Source: an uncultured delta proteobacterium (lineage in GTDB: Bacteria; Desulfobacterota; Syntrophia; Syntrophales; UBA8958). Taken from it: a stretch of DNA of 64,000 nucleotides. Shown here piece after piece: positions 35,657 through 45,214 of the stretch. Location: NCBI GenBank assembly GCA_903885795.1, contig CAISJV010000089.1:21032-85031 (forward strand). The letters are read 5' to 3'. The translations under genes were made by a program, and so were the position numbers. Every line of letters starts with the position of its first letter. Within the stretch, counting starts at the first letter, position 1. Below the pieces are notes generated by a model. It ran no database searches, was not told where the DNA came from, and saw nothing but the letters and a program-made list of their open reading frames with translations.

Positions 35657-36865
35657 TTATTTTTTCTTTACCAAAAAATACAGCTCCCCGTTCTCCTTCA
35701 TGGCCCCGGCGGTCCTTTCCGCCTTCTCACCGGTGCCGCAGTAAAGATCTACTCTCCCCGGCCCTTTTATGGCGGCGCCTGTGTCGTGGTTCAGGACAAA
35801 GCGGGAAAAGGACTGCCAAGAAGATATCCTTCCCTCCTCGTCAAAAACAGGTTTCCGTGTTTTGATCAAGGCCAGTGCCCCTCTCGGATAAATATCGAGA
35901 TCGGTAGCAATGGACCTTCCCGCCACCAGGGGTAGATTTAAGGCCCCCAGGGGACCTTCCGTGGCTATCCTGAAGAAGACATACCGTTCGTTGTAATTCA
36001 TCAGTTCCTGGCGCTCCTCAGGGTGATCGAGAAGAAACCTTTTCATCTGTTCGTAAGACTTTCCGTTCTCCGGCAAAAGCCCCTTTTCGACCATCATTCC
36101 AGTCAACCCCCGGAATGGTCGTCCGTTGGACTGGGCATAAGTCACGTGAAGCAGGCTGCCTTCGGGAAGCCGTATCTTTCCTGATCCCTGGATATGAAGC
36201 ATAAATAGGGCAACCGGATCGCCGACCCAGGCAATTTCCAGTCCCCTGCCGGCGAGAACACCATTCTCGTCAATTTCCCTGCGGCTGAAATGGGGAATCA
36301 CCTCCCCGTTATATAATCGTCCCACGAACTTATCACGGCCATCTTGACTATCAGAGCGATCCACAGGTACGACTACTGTTTCCCCGGGGGTTTTGTACAG
36401 GGGATAAGGGAAGCGATCCGTCTTGGTACGCGATCCCTCCAGGATGGGCTCAAAATACCCGGTAAAAAGTACATTGCCGTCAGCTCCGGCCGAACCTGCA
36501 GCTCTGACAAGTATAAACTCATCCCTAATCGTCCGCTCTACTTCTTCCGGTGTCATATCTCTCCTTATGATCCTCAGGAATTTCTTCAGCCCGTCGATCA
36601 TTTCCCGGGAGGAGTAGCAATGATCCCGCAAACAGTACGACCCTTTTGAGCCGACCTTTTCATAATACTGAATGCTCAAGGCAACGGCTTTTTCCAGGGA
36701 ATCAAGATTGAGATCATCCATCTGTCCCACACCATGGACAGAAGTAAAAGGGGGCTGGCCGCCCCGGGATTCCTCACGTGGCATTTCCGAAATGGGCGCG
36801 CATCCGGCAAGAAAAAAGGCCGGAAGCAAGATCAGAAAGATGATGATCCTTTCCCGGGCCTTCAT
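35657..36865 (-). CDS. mltA: Membrane-bound lytic murein transglycosylase A
   Basis: The N-terminus has a lipoprotein signal (LILLPAFFLAGCAP, lipobox LAGC), so it is anchored to a membrane. The MltA domain includes FTGYFEPILEGS, with HIQGSGKIRLPEG and AQSNGRPF. A 3D domain ends the protein, with catalytic Asp region FVLNHDTGAAIKGPGRVDLYCG. It cuts peptidoglycan with anhydro-bond formation. The start overlaps the stop of the GNAT gene (ATGA). Confidence 0.93.
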   Translation of the reverse strand: MKARERIIIFLILLPAFFLAGCAPISEMPREESRGGQPPFTSVHGVGQMDDLNLDSLEKAVALSIQYYEKVGSKGSYCLRDHCYSSREMIDGLKKFLRIIRRDMTPEEVERTIRDEFILVRAAGSAGADGNVLFTGYFEPILEGSRTKTDRFPYPLYKTPGETVVVPVDRSDSQDGRDKFVGRLYNGEVIPHFSRREIDENGVLAGRGLEIAWVGDPVALFMLHIQGSGKIRLPEGSLLHVTYAQSNGRPFRGLTGMMVEKGLLPENGKSYEQMKRFLLDHPEERQELMNYNERYVFFRIATEGPLGALNLPLVAGRSIATDLDIYPRGALALIKTRKPVFDEEGRISSWQSFSRFVLNHDTGAAIKGPGRVDLYCGTGEKAERTAGAMKENGELYFLVKKK

Positions 36866-37320
36866 AATTCGATGATCATCGCTATTTCATCACAATAGTC
36901 AGGATACTTCGAGCAGCGGAAGCAGTCGGTCCATATCTTTTCCGACAGGGAGGAACGGTCCACGACATGGAACCCCACATGTTGGAAAAACTCTTTTTTA
37001 TAAGTAAGAGTAAATATTCTAAATAGTTCCAGCGTAATCGCCTCGGATATGCAGGCCTCAACGAGGATTCTACCGATACCCCTGCGACGGTAAGCTTCAT
37101 CGACGTAAAGAGAGCGGACCTCGGCCAGGTTCTCCCAAATAATGTTCATGGCGCAAACCCCGGTGATCAGTTGCTCCTGCTCATCATAATAGACGAAGAA
37201 GTCGCGAAGACTGCCGTAGATGTCCATCAGGGACCGGGGAAGGATCTCCTCTTTACTGGCAGAAACATTGATCATCTTGTGAATTGTTTTCACATCGCCG
37301 ACTTTGGCTTTTCTCAGCAT
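36862..37320 (-). CDS. GNAT acetyltransferase, possible short N-acetylglutamate synthase
   Basis: The 152-residue GNAT fold has the acetyl-CoA motif VDEAYRRRGIGRILVEA. A Cys-rich tail (TDCFRCSKYPDYCDEIAM) matches the stand-alone ArgA-like group seen in several phyla, which can serve as N-acetylglutamate synthase without a kinase domain. This assignment is by resemblance only. It overlaps recN by 1 nt (TAATG) and mltA by 4 nt, so it is tightly coupled to genes unrelated to arginine. Confidence 0.75.
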   Translation of the reverse strand: MLRKAKVGDVKTIHKMINVSASKEEILPRSLMDIYGSLRDFFVYYDEQEQLITGVCAMNIIWENLAEVRSLYVDEAYRRRGIGRILVEACISEAITLELFRIFTLTYKKEFFQHVGFHVVDRSSLSEKIWTDCFRCSKYPDYCDEIAMIIEL

Positions 37321-39002
37321 TATTTACTCCTTTGCGCCATCATAAGCATCTCCCGGGCATGCCTTCTCGTTGTATCCGTCATTTTCAGCCCACTAAGCAT
37401 CCGGGCGATCTCTTCAATCCGCTCTTCCTCCGACAGCGCCCGGACCATTGTCATGGTCCTGTCTCCGGCGATCGCCTTGGTCACGAGAAAGTGCCTGTCC
37501 CCGAAGCAGGCAATCTGGGGGAGATGGGTGATGCATAGAACCTGATGACGCCCAGCAACATCTTTTATCTTTTTACCTACTATCTCCGCCGTGGCGCCGC
37601 CGATACCGCTGTCCACCTCATCAAATACCATCGTCCCCACGGAACCCGTCCGGGCCAGAACATGCTTCATGGCCAGTATCACCCGCGACAATTCACCTCC
37701 CGAGGCCACGCGTTGAAGGGGCTTGGGTATTTCTCCCGGATTTGCCGAAAGATGGAACTCAATCCGGTCTATCCCTTTGGGAGTAAAGGAATCCTCCCTT
37801 TTATCCTCTTCCTTAAAGACAACCTCGAATACCGCCGCTTTCATCCTCAGGGCATGAATTTCTCTCTCAATATCCACCTTCAAGCGGCGGGCGGCGGCAT
37901 GACGATTTACGGATAGCTCCCGGGATTTTTTCTCCAAATCCTTATAAACATCCTTCATGGTTACGTCTACCTCTTCAAGGGACTCCCCAATGGAAATAAT
38001 CCCTTTAAGCTCTTCTTCCAGGTCCGCTTTCTTCTTTATTACCTCAGAGAGGGTAGGACCATGTTTCCGCTTCAATTTGTGGATGAGTTCGATCCGGTCT
38101 TCAATCTGTTCCAGACGCCTGCCGTCAAAGGACAATTCCCTGGTATAATCACGCAGGACATAGGCGGCATCCTCCAGGCGGTAGTAGCTGTCCTCCAGAT
38201 CCGTTTCCGTGATATTCAGCCGGGAATCGATCTTTTTTATGTCTCCGACGGCAGCGATGACGCTTTTCAACTCTTCGAGGAGTGACCGTTCCCGACCATA
38301 GAGGATCTCATGGGCTGCCGTTGCAAGTTCCATGAGTTTCTGGACGTTCATGAGGACAGTTTTCTCCTCAGCGAGGATAACGTCTTCCCCTGGCAAAAGT
38401 TCCGCTTCCTCAATTTCCCGAATCTGAAAGCGAAGGAAGTCTTCCCGTTCTTCCCGCCGTCGGTTCAAGGCCTCCAGGGACCGGCGCTTCTCCTTCAGGG
38501 ATTGAAAGCGGCCATAGAGTGTCTCGTAGTCACCTCTTAAACACAGATGCTCGCCGAAGGCATCAAGGATGTCGATATGGTTTTCTTCCTTCAACAGGAG
38601 CTGATGCTCATGCTGTCCACAGATATTGATCAGGGATTCACCCAGTTCGGCAAGCATAGCGAGGTTGGCAAGATTTCCGTTGATATATACACGGTTCTTT
38701 CCCGAGCGGGAGATTACCCGCCGCACCAGGAGATCCTCATTTCCACCCATTCCCCAGGCAGCAAGTTTATCCCGCAGCCCATCCCCGGCGTGAAGATGAA
38801 ACAAGGCCTCTACTGTTGCCGTGTCCTCGGCTGAACGTATCATATCGATAGACGCCCGATCCCCCAGCAAGAGACTGACCGCCCCCATGATTATGGACTT
38901 ACCCGCTCCGGTCTCTCCCGTAAGGATATTAAGCCCCTCACTGAACGTTACATTCATTGCATCGATGATGGCAAAATTACGGATGGTCAGCTCAGATAAC
39001 AT
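37320..39002 (-). CDS. recN: DNA repair protein RecN
   Basis: SMC-like ATPase for double-strand break repair. It starts MLSELTIRNFAIIDAMNVTF with Walker A GETGAGKS, has two long coiled coils (about 160-260 and 270-370), and ends with ASGGELSRVILAMK (signature) and MVFDEVDSGIGG (Walker B). ATG 39002 gives 560 residues, the usual length; the frame runs to 39041 without a Shine-Dalgarno. Confidence 0.96.
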   Translation of the reverse strand: MLSELTIRNFAIIDAMNVTFSEGLNILTGETGAGKSIIMGAVSLLLGDRASIDMIRSAEDTATVEALFHLHAGDGLRDKLAAWGMGGNEDLLVRRVISRSGKNRVYINGNLANLAMLAELGESLINICGQHEHQLLLKEENHIDILDAFGEHLCLRGDYETLYGRFQSLKEKRRSLEALNRRREEREDFLRFQIREIEEAELLPGEDVILAEEKTVLMNVQKLMELATAAHEILYGRERSLLEELKSVIAAVGDIKKIDSRLNITETDLEDSYYRLEDAAYVLRDYTRELSFDGRRLEQIEDRIELIHKLKRKHGPTLSEVIKKKADLEEELKGIISIGESLEEVDVTMKDVYKDLEKKSRELSVNRHAAARRLKVDIEREIHALRMKAAVFEVVFKEEDKREDSFTPKGIDRIEFHLSANPGEIPKPLQRVASGGELSRVILAMKHVLARTGSVGTMVFDEVDSGIGGATAEIVGKKIKDVAGRHQVLCITHLPQIACFGDRHFLVTKAIAGDRTMTMVRALSEEERIEEIARMLSGLKMTDTTRRHAREMLMMAQRSK

Positions 39003-39067
39003 CGCTATTTGTCCACAGTAAGAATAAATGACATTTTCCAATTACCCTTGCGCTGCCAATGCCGGTT

Positions 39068-39946
39068 TCAGACGGTCCTGTTGAAACCCACAGGCAATCC
39101 CCCCCAGCCAAGCTTGGAACGGAGGATCTCCAAATAATCACGGTGCGGTGAGGCGACCAGCATCGTCACATAGCGCGATCTCTGGATCGTCATGACATCT
39201 CCTGATTTAAGGGTATGGAAAACCTGCCCGTCCAGGGTCACCGTGGCCCCTTGCTCCTTGGACCAGATTATCACCCGGATAGCTGCCTCGCCGGGGAGGA
39301 TCACCGGCCGGTTCGTCAAGGTATGGGGACAGATGGGATTGATGATTATGGAATCATGCTGGGGAAAAACGATCGGCCCTCCTGCGGAAAGGGAATAGGC
39401 CGTCGATCCCGTGGGAGTGGAAACAATAAGCCCATCTGCCTTGAAGGTATTGAGGTATTTGCCATCTACCTCCGTTTCCATCTCTACAATCCGGGAAAGG
39501 TTCCCGCGATTGATAACAGCGTCGTTAAGGACTGTCCGCTTTTTGACGACTGTCCCTTCGCTTTCCACCGTAACATCCAGCATCATTCGTTTCTCGGTCA
39601 TAAACCCTTGCTGCCGGAAGATCTCAAAAGCATCGATCATCTCGTTAAGGTTAACTTCCGTCAGATAACCGAACGCCCCCAAATTAATTCCTACAATCGG
39701 AACATTAAACTCCCTCACCGCCCGGGCCGTTCTGAGCATGGTGCCATCGCCACCGAAGACGGCGATTATGTCCACCATCGCCGCCAGCTGTCGCCGTTCA
39801 TATCCGGGACCGGCGCCGATGGCTTCGGCAATCCCTTTATCCAGATAGACCTCCAAACCTTTTTCCAGGCACCAGGTCCTGAGCCTCTTCGTATAGTCTC
39901 CGGCCTTCTCCTTGGCTGTATTGGCTACAATCCCGACCTTTTTCAC
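39068..39946 (-). CDS. nadK: NAD kinase
   Basis: ATP-NAD kinase of about 292 residues: FGGDGTMLRTAR is the GGDG motif, LNDAVINRG and DGLIVSTPTGSTAYSLSAGGPI follow. It makes NADP+. The GTG at 39946 (VKKVGIVANT) has AGGGGTG 8 nt upstream and is preferred to GTG 39958. It heads the nadK-recN-GNAT-mltA run. Confidence 0.95.
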   Translation of the reverse strand: MKKVGIVANTAKEKAGDYTKRLRTWCLEKGLEVYLDKGIAEAIGAGPGYERRQLAAMVDIIAVFGGDGTMLRTARAVREFNVPIVGINLGAFGYLTEVNLNEMIDAFEIFRQQGFMTEKRMMLDVTVESEGTVVKKRTVLNDAVINRGNLSRIVEMETEVDGKYLNTFKADGLIVSTPTGSTAYSLSAGGPIVFPQHDSIIINPICPHTLTNRPVILPGEAAIRVIIWSKEQGATVTLDGQVFHTLKSGDVMTIQRSRYVTMLVASPHRDYLEILRSKLGWGGLPVGFNRTV

Positions 39947-40073
39947 CTGAAAATGCACCCCTGAATATTCGACTTTCTCATTTATTTCACAAAAAACCCT
40001 TTAACCACCCTTTGAAAAGGAGGAGCAAGGGGAGATTTCCCTTAGTCTTTATAACGGCTGCCAGTCATGCTGC

Positions 40074-40682
40074 TTAAAAATATTTCAGCAACTTCTTCTT
40101 TTCCTTAAAAGAATCGGCCATTTCCGTGACAATCTCATCGAGGAGTTTGCCAGCCGATTCCGCCTCCGTCTCACCGCCGATGAACTTTTTCTGGCCTACA
40201 TTTTTGGCCTTTGATATCTTGAGAATCTCTGCCGACCATAGCACCTCTCCCGTGTCCACTCGTAACATCTTGGCCGTCAGATAGACCTCTGCATAGAGTA
40301 TGAGGTCATTCGAATCTTTTCTTTCCGTGTAGGTATGCATGCTCCCCGTCATTACGGTGTCGGCGCCAAGATGTTTCAGTTTCTGACGGGTGTTCTCATC
40401 AATGACGCCACTGGCGAGATTCTGAAAGTTGGCTTCGGCCATGATCTTTTTGATATCGGAACGATCGACCAGTTTGAACCGGGAGCCGACGAGAGCCGTA
40501 GTAAATTTATCAACAATTACATCTCTCTTCATGGATATGTTATTGGGAACATCAAAATTAACTATGGCCAGGCGTTGGATTTTGTCAGGAGAATAATCAC
40601 TGGCAAAATTTATTTTATGAACGACGGCGCCGCCACAGGCGATAACACACAATATTATTAATAACATTCCAATTTTTTTCAT
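40074..40682 (-). CDS. CsgG/GNA1162-like lipoprotein
   Basis: A lipoprotein signal (GMLLIILCVIACGG, Cys near 16) precedes a CsgG-type domain: IQRLAIVNFDV, then RFKLVDRSDIKKIMAEANFQ and LGADTVMTGSM, with RVDTGEVLWSAE near the C-terminus. Such proteins sit in the outer-membrane periplasmic leaflet and some form secretion pores. No curli genes are near, so the role is open. GAGGAG precedes the ATG and only 13 nt separate it from the flavoprotein gene. Confidence 0.78.
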   Translation of the reverse strand: MKKIGMLLIILCVIACGGAVVHKINFASDYSPDKIQRLAIVNFDVPNNISMKRDVIVDKFTTALVGSRFKLVDRSDIKKIMAEANFQNLASGVIDENTRQKLKHLGADTVMTGSMHTYTERKDSNDLILYAEVYLTAKMLRVDTGEVLWSAEILKISKAKNVGQKKFIGGETEAESAGKLLDEIVTEMADSFKEKKKLLKYF

Positions 40683-40695
40683 GGCACTCCTCTCT

Positions 40696-41664
40696 TTACG
40701 TGTTCTCCGTTAAAATCACCTTTGCCGGCAGCTCTTGGATGACCCTTTCACAATCCCGGGCAATATCAAGCACCAACGCCCGTGCCGATGGTAAATCCCT
40801 GATCGCCCCCACCGCCTGCCCAATCTGAAGTTCCCCTTCCTCCAGGTCACCGTCAAACATGCCGATTTTTGTCCTTTTCTCTCCGATAATCCGGAGGAGC
40901 TCTTCTTCCATTGCCCCTTGCTTCTCCGCCTCGAGTACTCTTTCAAACCAGGTGTTCTTGATGACCCGGGCCGGTATCAGCTTCCGAAGAATGAGAAAGG
41001 TATCCGTCGGGGAAGCCTGGAGCATGGCCTTCTTGAAATGATCATGGGCGCTCGATTCTACAGTCGCCGCAAAACGGGTGCCAATCTGGACTCCCTCCGC
41101 ACCCATCGCCAGGGCCGCGGCCATCCCCCGGCCATCGTAAATCCCTCCGGCAGCAATCACAGGAATATTCACGGCATCCACCGTCTGGGGAACAAGGACC
41201 ATGGTCGTCAGTTCATCCCGACCGTTATGGCCCCCGGCCTCAAATCCTTCCACGACCACGGCATCTACCCCTGCTTCCTCACATTTAACGGCGAGATCAG
41301 GCGTCGCCGTAACATGGACCACCTTGATCCCCTGTTCTTTAAAGGGGCGGGTATATTTCTTTGGACTACCGCCGGAAGTAAAAACGACCTTCACCTCTTC
41401 TTCCAGGATGATTGAAACCATCTCCTCGGCATGCTGGAAAAATATGGGCAGATTCACCCCCCAGACACCTTGGGGATCTTCTTTTTTTATCTTCCGGATA
41501 TGCTCCCGCAGTAGTTCCGGGGTCATGGAACCGGCGCCGATGAGGCCGACGGCCCCCGCCTTCGCTACCGCCGCGGCCAGGCGCCAGCCGCTGACCCAGA
41601 TCATCCCCCCCTGAATGATGGGATATTTTACGCCGAAAAGGTCCGTTATTCTAGTTCTGATCAT
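40696..41664 (-). CDS. Nitronate monooxygenase / FabK-like flavoprotein
   Basis: FMN-binding TIM barrel of the 2-nitropropane dioxygenase family: YPIIQGGMIWVSG, EGFEAGGHNGRDELTTMVLVP and VPVIAAGGIYDGRGMAAALAMGAEGVQIGTRF. Family members oxidise nitronates or act as enoyl-ACP reductase II (FabK); sequence alone does not decide. AAAAAGGAGG precedes the ATG, which overlaps the cupin stop by 4 nt. Confidence 0.85.
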   Translation of the reverse strand: MIRTRITDLFGVKYPIIQGGMIWVSGWRLAAAVAKAGAVGLIGAGSMTPELLREHIRKIKKEDPQGVWGVNLPIFFQHAEEMVSIILEEEVKVVFTSGGSPKKYTRPFKEQGIKVVHVTATPDLAVKCEEAGVDAVVVEGFEAGGHNGRDELTTMVLVPQTVDAVNIPVIAAGGIYDGRGMAAALAMGAEGVQIGTRFAATVESSAHDHFKKAMLQASPTDTFLILRKLIPARVIKNTWFERVLEAEKQGAMEEELLRIIGEKRTKIGMFDGDLEEGELQIGQAVGAIRDLPSARALVLDIARDCERVIQELPAKVILTENT

Positions 41665-42395
41665 GGAGCCCTCCTTTTTGAAACGGTTATCGCCGCTTCG
41701 TATTCTTCTTTGACATAATCGGGCAGGGGATTGACAAGGGCGCCTTTCAGAATATCATCCCCCGAGCCCATTGCCCCGATGGTCCTGACCATCAGCACCT
41801 CCTTGTAAGTTCTGGGAGGATAGACCCGCTTCACCGTTTTTCTTTCCCGGTCAAAGAACTGAAGATAGCCCCGGCGCACCGTCCGACCATAGACATTTAG
41901 AGTAACAGCTATTTCTCCGGAAAGGTTTTCCATCTGATGAATACCTTCATTCAGAGGGAGAACGTGGGTAATTTCCCCGGGCTTCAAGACCTTCGTAACT
42001 GTCTCCTCGATTTCAGCATAACCCGCCACTGTGCCGTCATCCTGCCGCCGGAATTTGACTTCCTTGATGTCATTGATGAAGCTCCCTACTATCCCCCAAG
42101 ATCCATGGTCGTGAATCGCATCCACAGAAAAAGGCTCCCAGATATATGCCAGGACCAGAAAAGATTGATCGGGGCTCCGGTAAAGGGTCAATTCGTTTGG
42201 CCAGAGGGTCGGCTGCTGCTGTTTTAGCCATGATCTTTCGATTAATGCCTCCTTTAGGAAATCCCGGAACCAGAGATCCGAGGAAATGAGATCCTGAACG
42301 ATGGGAAGTCCTTTTCCGAGGATTACAGAAATATCCTCGTTCTTTCCTGCCAACTCCTGAAAACGCTGACAAAAAAACTCAAAATCATTTTGCAT
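41661..42395 (-). CDS. Cysteine-dioxygenase-like cupin protein
   Basis: The 244-residue protein has a cupin core with metal motif AIHDHGSWGIVGS (HxH) and a later His in EGIHQMENLS, as in the cysteine dioxygenase/COG5553 group. These are iron enzymes that oxidise thiols with O2, which is odd for an expected anaerobe; another reaction is possible. It is coupled to the flavoprotein gene by an ATGA overlap and lies 30 nt after the iron-sulfur gene. Confidence 0.75.
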   Translation of the reverse strand: MQNDFEFFCQRFQELAGKNEDISVILGKGLPIVQDLISSDLWFRDFLKEALIERSWLKQQQPTLWPNELTLYRSPDQSFLVLAYIWEPFSVDAIHDHGSWGIVGSFINDIKEVKFRRQDDGTVAGYAEIEETVTKVLKPGEITHVLPLNEGIHQMENLSGEIAVTLNVYGRTVRRGYLQFFDRERKTVKRVYPPRTYKEVLMVRTIGAMGSGDDILKGALVNPLPDYVKEEYEAAITVSKRRAP

Positions 42396-42425
42396 TAATA
42401 AAGTACCTCAGATTACACATCGCCC

Positions 42426-43256
42426 CTACCCGGGTTCTTTGACACCGTATCGGCGTAAGTGCTGCCAGGAACTGTAAACCGGATCTCGGGGGTCGGCTGT
42501 CAGGGCTTCCTTTTCCCGGAGATATTTTTTTACGGTCCCCGGTTGCTTGTATAGTTTTCGATCCTCTCCGACGGGGCAGACCTTAGTGCAGATACCACAG
42601 GGATAGGTCCGACTCATGGTCAGTTCTTCCGCCATTTTGAGACAAGCCTTTTTATCATAATCAGCGATGAGGCAATCATCGCGAACCAGAAGCGCGCCCT
42701 TGGGACAACACTTCGCACAGGCCTCACATTTTATACAGAGGTCTTTTTCCATCAGGGGATCCGGAGGCAAGGCCAAGGCAGTAAATACTGACACAAATCG
42801 GACCCGGGGGCCGAATTCCGTGGTCAGCAGGCAGTGGCTGAGTCCGATATTGCCTAGTCCCGCGTATTTCGCCGCCATGACATGCCCAAAAGGAGCGCCG
42901 GGCCATCTTTTGAAAGCTTTGAGGCTGTTGTAGCCATCACGGCTGAAAAACATGGCGCCATGGCCGAGACGGTTCAGATACCGGGTAGTATCATAGGCCA
43001 GAGCATCCAGTTTTATGTTGACCGTTTTGTACAACTCCATGTGGAGGACGGACGGCGTCGATTCCACAATGGGCAATGGCATGCCCATCCCCATAACGAT
43101 GACGGTGCGGGTATGCTCCCAGATACTCTGGGGACGAAAGTCATCAGGCACAATCCCTTCCGTAACCCATCGCTCCACCGGGGCAAAACCGACCAGATCG
43201 GCCCCCGCCTCCCGGCAGAATCTTTTTATATTTTGACTAATATCATGTATTTCCAT
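42426..43256 (-). CDS. QueG-like double [4Fe-4S] protein
   Basis: The first 180 residues resemble the corrinoid-type fold of epoxyqueuosine reductase (KYAGLGNIGLSHCLLTTEFGPRVRFVSV). Two ferredoxin-type clusters follow: CIKCEACAKCCP and CGICTKVCPVG. Proteins of this sort are often mislabelled QueG. At 276 residues it lacks the HEAT-repeat C-terminus of true long QueG. It probably passes electrons to a partner, and the cupin/flavoprotein genes downstream are candidates. Confidence 0.75.
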   Translation of the reverse strand: MEIHDISQNIKRFCREAGADLVGFAPVERWVTEGIVPDDFRPQSIWEHTRTVIVMGMGMPLPIVESTPSVLHMELYKTVNIKLDALAYDTTRYLNRLGHGAMFFSRDGYNSLKAFKRWPGAPFGHVMAAKYAGLGNIGLSHCLLTTEFGPRVRFVSVFTALALPPDPLMEKDLCIKCEACAKCCPKGALLVRDDCLIADYDKKACLKMAEELTMSRTYPCGICTKVCPVGEDRKLYKQPGTVKKYLREKEALTADPRDPVYSSWQHLRRYGVKEPG

Positions 43257-43678
43257 AAGTATTACCGAATAATCGGCTCATGCCAACCTATTTCTTCCAT
43301 GATGAAAACACGAGAAATAGGCACCGAAGCGATAGCCGCACCCCTTCTGCTGGGGGCATTTATAATTGTCGGATAACCGGATTTATTTTGAAAATATCCC
43401 AATAAACGAAATAAACCTTGAAACACTGGGACATTAAAGACTGCTTCAAAACAATCACAGGAAAAACAGAGGGGTCGCATCGACACATTTCATATCTTTT
43501 ATCTTCCATATTCACTTTTTCCAAGGTGGCCTTCAGGTTTTTATCCTCTTCCATCTTCAAAGTAAACCTTCGGCTCTCTGATGACCCAAGTGCGCCCTCC
43601 GCAAACAGCTGGTATTTCTTTCGGGCATCCATCGCTTAAAAATATCTAAATGCAGCAGCGATTTGCTCCCCTGTCCAG
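43257..43678. other. 422-bp region without a confident gene
   Basis: One minus-strand frame (43632 to 43360, 90 residues, starting MDARKKYQLFAEGALGS) is charged and plausible in its first 45 residues, but it has no Shine-Dalgarno and no family I know. It could be a small gene or a decayed end. No terminator, tRNA or repeat was seen. Confidence 0.4.
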
Positions 43679-44419
43679 TTACACCATCCCATCGAGCAGG
43701 GCCATCACGTTCTGGCCCAAAACCCCGTGGTTGTAGCCTCCTTCGAGGATGGCAAAATACCCGCCTTTATTACTTTGAGCGGCATCTTTGACCATCTTGC
43801 CCATGGCTGTGTAATCGGAGGTGGTCAGAAGCCCACCCCAATCCTCAATATGGTTGTCGAATCCGGCGGAGATACCGATAATATCAGCAGGATTCGACTC
43901 CAGAAATGACTTGACCCCCTTGAGATAGTCGGTGCGACTGGAGAATGAGGGGTTGTAGATATTGACATAGCCCTTAGTTCCCAGAATATTCACGGTCCCG
44001 TCACCGAAATGGAGATCGAAGTCGAGAACAAGGGCTTTGCTGATAAGACCGTTTCTTTTGAGCTTCTCCAGGGCGATGGCCATGTTATTGAAATAACAGA
44101 AGCCCCAGGAACTAGCCGCTGAAGCGTGATGCCCGGGCGGCCTGATCAGGGCAAAGCAGGGTTCCTTAAGGCCGATCTGTGCGGCCTGGATGGACGCGCC
44201 GGAGGCCAGCGCGGCAATATCATATATGCCCTCGCGCTGTACCATATCGACATGACTGGGGGTATGTACGGCATCGATGTCTTCAGCTGTCGCGGGTACG
44301 GCGTTTACAAAGGTCACCCGATCCTTGATTACTCTGTGCACCGCTTCGATCCGGCCGAAGGCCGCCGCCGGATCGGAACAGTAAGAAAGATTGAAATCCT
44401 TGTGATAGACGACCTTCAT
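43679..44419 (-). CDS. Histone-deacetylase-family deacylase
   Basis: Zinc hydrolase of the HDAC/AcuC/acetylpolyamine amidohydrolase family. ALIRPPGHHA holds the catalytic His pair; metal ligands are in VLDFDLHFGDGT (Asp, His) and GISAGFDNH (Asp). LEGGYN carries the Gly-rich end. At 246 residues it is somewhat short, the N-terminal loop region being trimmed. It removes acyl groups from lysine, polyamines or small amides. AGGTG precedes the ATG. Confidence 0.88.
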   Translation of the reverse strand: MKVVYHKDFNLSYCSDPAAAFGRIEAVHRVIKDRVTFVNAVPATAEDIDAVHTPSHVDMVQREGIYDIAALASGASIQAAQIGLKEPCFALIRPPGHHASAASSWGFCYFNNMAIALEKLKRNGLISKALVLDFDLHFGDGTVNILGTKGYVNIYNPSFSSRTDYLKGVKSFLESNPADIIGISAGFDNHIEDWGGLLTTSDYTAMGKMVKDAAQSNKGGYFAILEGGYNHGVLGQNVMALLDGMV

Positions 44420-44427
44420 GGCGACAC

Positions 44428-45126
44428 CTAAAAGATATTATGGGGACGAGCCCAGACTGCCTTCATCTGCTCGTCGGTCATGTAACCCTCGTGTTCATCC
44501 TTGGTAATAAAGCCGTCTTTATTCTTGTCCAGGGCATTGAACTGTTCAGGCGTCATTCCTTTTATCACCGTGGTCATCTCTTTGTAATCGATCTTGCCGT
44601 CCTTGTTGACATCGATTTCCTCAAAGGTGATAACGATCGGCTTGGAAGCCTCCGAGAAATGGATCTGGACAAACTTCCATTGTTTGACTTTGCTGTCTTT
44701 CTTCAAAACCGCCGTGAAGCGGCCATTGATATCAAGCGGTTTGCCTCCCTGGACCATGTTCAGGCTGGCCTTGACCTGAAGATAAACCCAAGCCACGTCA
44801 CCCGATGCAGACACATCAAAATTGCTGTAACTTATTGATTTCAAACTATCAATCTCCGCAAAGGCCTTCTTGTATTTGGCGCTTATCTGCTCGTAACCAA
44901 TGGCATCTGTACCTTCCTCTAAACCAATGGAGATTACATCCTGGCTTTTCGCATACAGGGACATGACCCCCTTGAGATCCTTAGCTTTGTAAAACTCGCC
45001 ATGCTTTTTCAGGACCGCCTTGATTTCCCCCTCCACTTTCGGACTTGTCTTTGCCGCCGCACCCGCAGGCATAACCAGCGACGCCACGACCATCGCCATC
45101 ACCAGAAAACCCATCATCCTCTTCAT
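44428..45126 (-). CDS. Exported EF-hand protein with SnoaL/DUF4440-like domain
   Basis: A signal peptide (FLVMAMVVASLVMPAGAAA) is followed by a nuclear-transport-factor-2-like domain (about 30-150; LKKHGEFYKAKDLKGVMSLYA, SGDVAWVYLQVKA). Two EF-hands then occur, DVNKDGKIDYKE and DKNKDGFITKDE, both with complete calcium-ligand positions. The fusion suggests a periplasmic calcium-responsive binding protein. AAGGAGG precedes ATG 45126; a TTG or ATG at 45171 would be upstream without support. Confidence 0.82.
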   Translation of the reverse strand: MKRMMGFLVMAMVVASLVMPAGAAAKTSPKVEGEIKAVLKKHGEFYKAKDLKGVMSLYAKSQDVISIGLEEGTDAIGYEQISAKYKKAFAEIDSLKSISYSNFDVSASGDVAWVYLQVKASLNMVQGGKPLDINGRFTAVLKKDSKVKQWKFVQIHFSEASKPIVITFEEIDVNKDGKIDYKEMTTVIKGMTPEQFNALDKNKDGFITKDEHEGYMTDEQMKAVWARPHNIF

Positions 45127-45185
45127 AACGACCTCCTTATTATCCTGATTGCGTTCGATCCTGTAAGACATGATTCGCTGATCCG

Positions 45186-45214
45186 TAATAAATTAAAATG
45201 CCCTTGGATTTCAA
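45186..45214 (-). promoter_or_regulatory. Promoter of the EF-hand gene
   Basis: TTGAAA (45214-45209) and TTATTA (45191-45186) are 17 nt apart on the minus strand, about 60 nt before the start. The -35 box overlaps the end of the Nudix gene. Confidence 0.5.
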
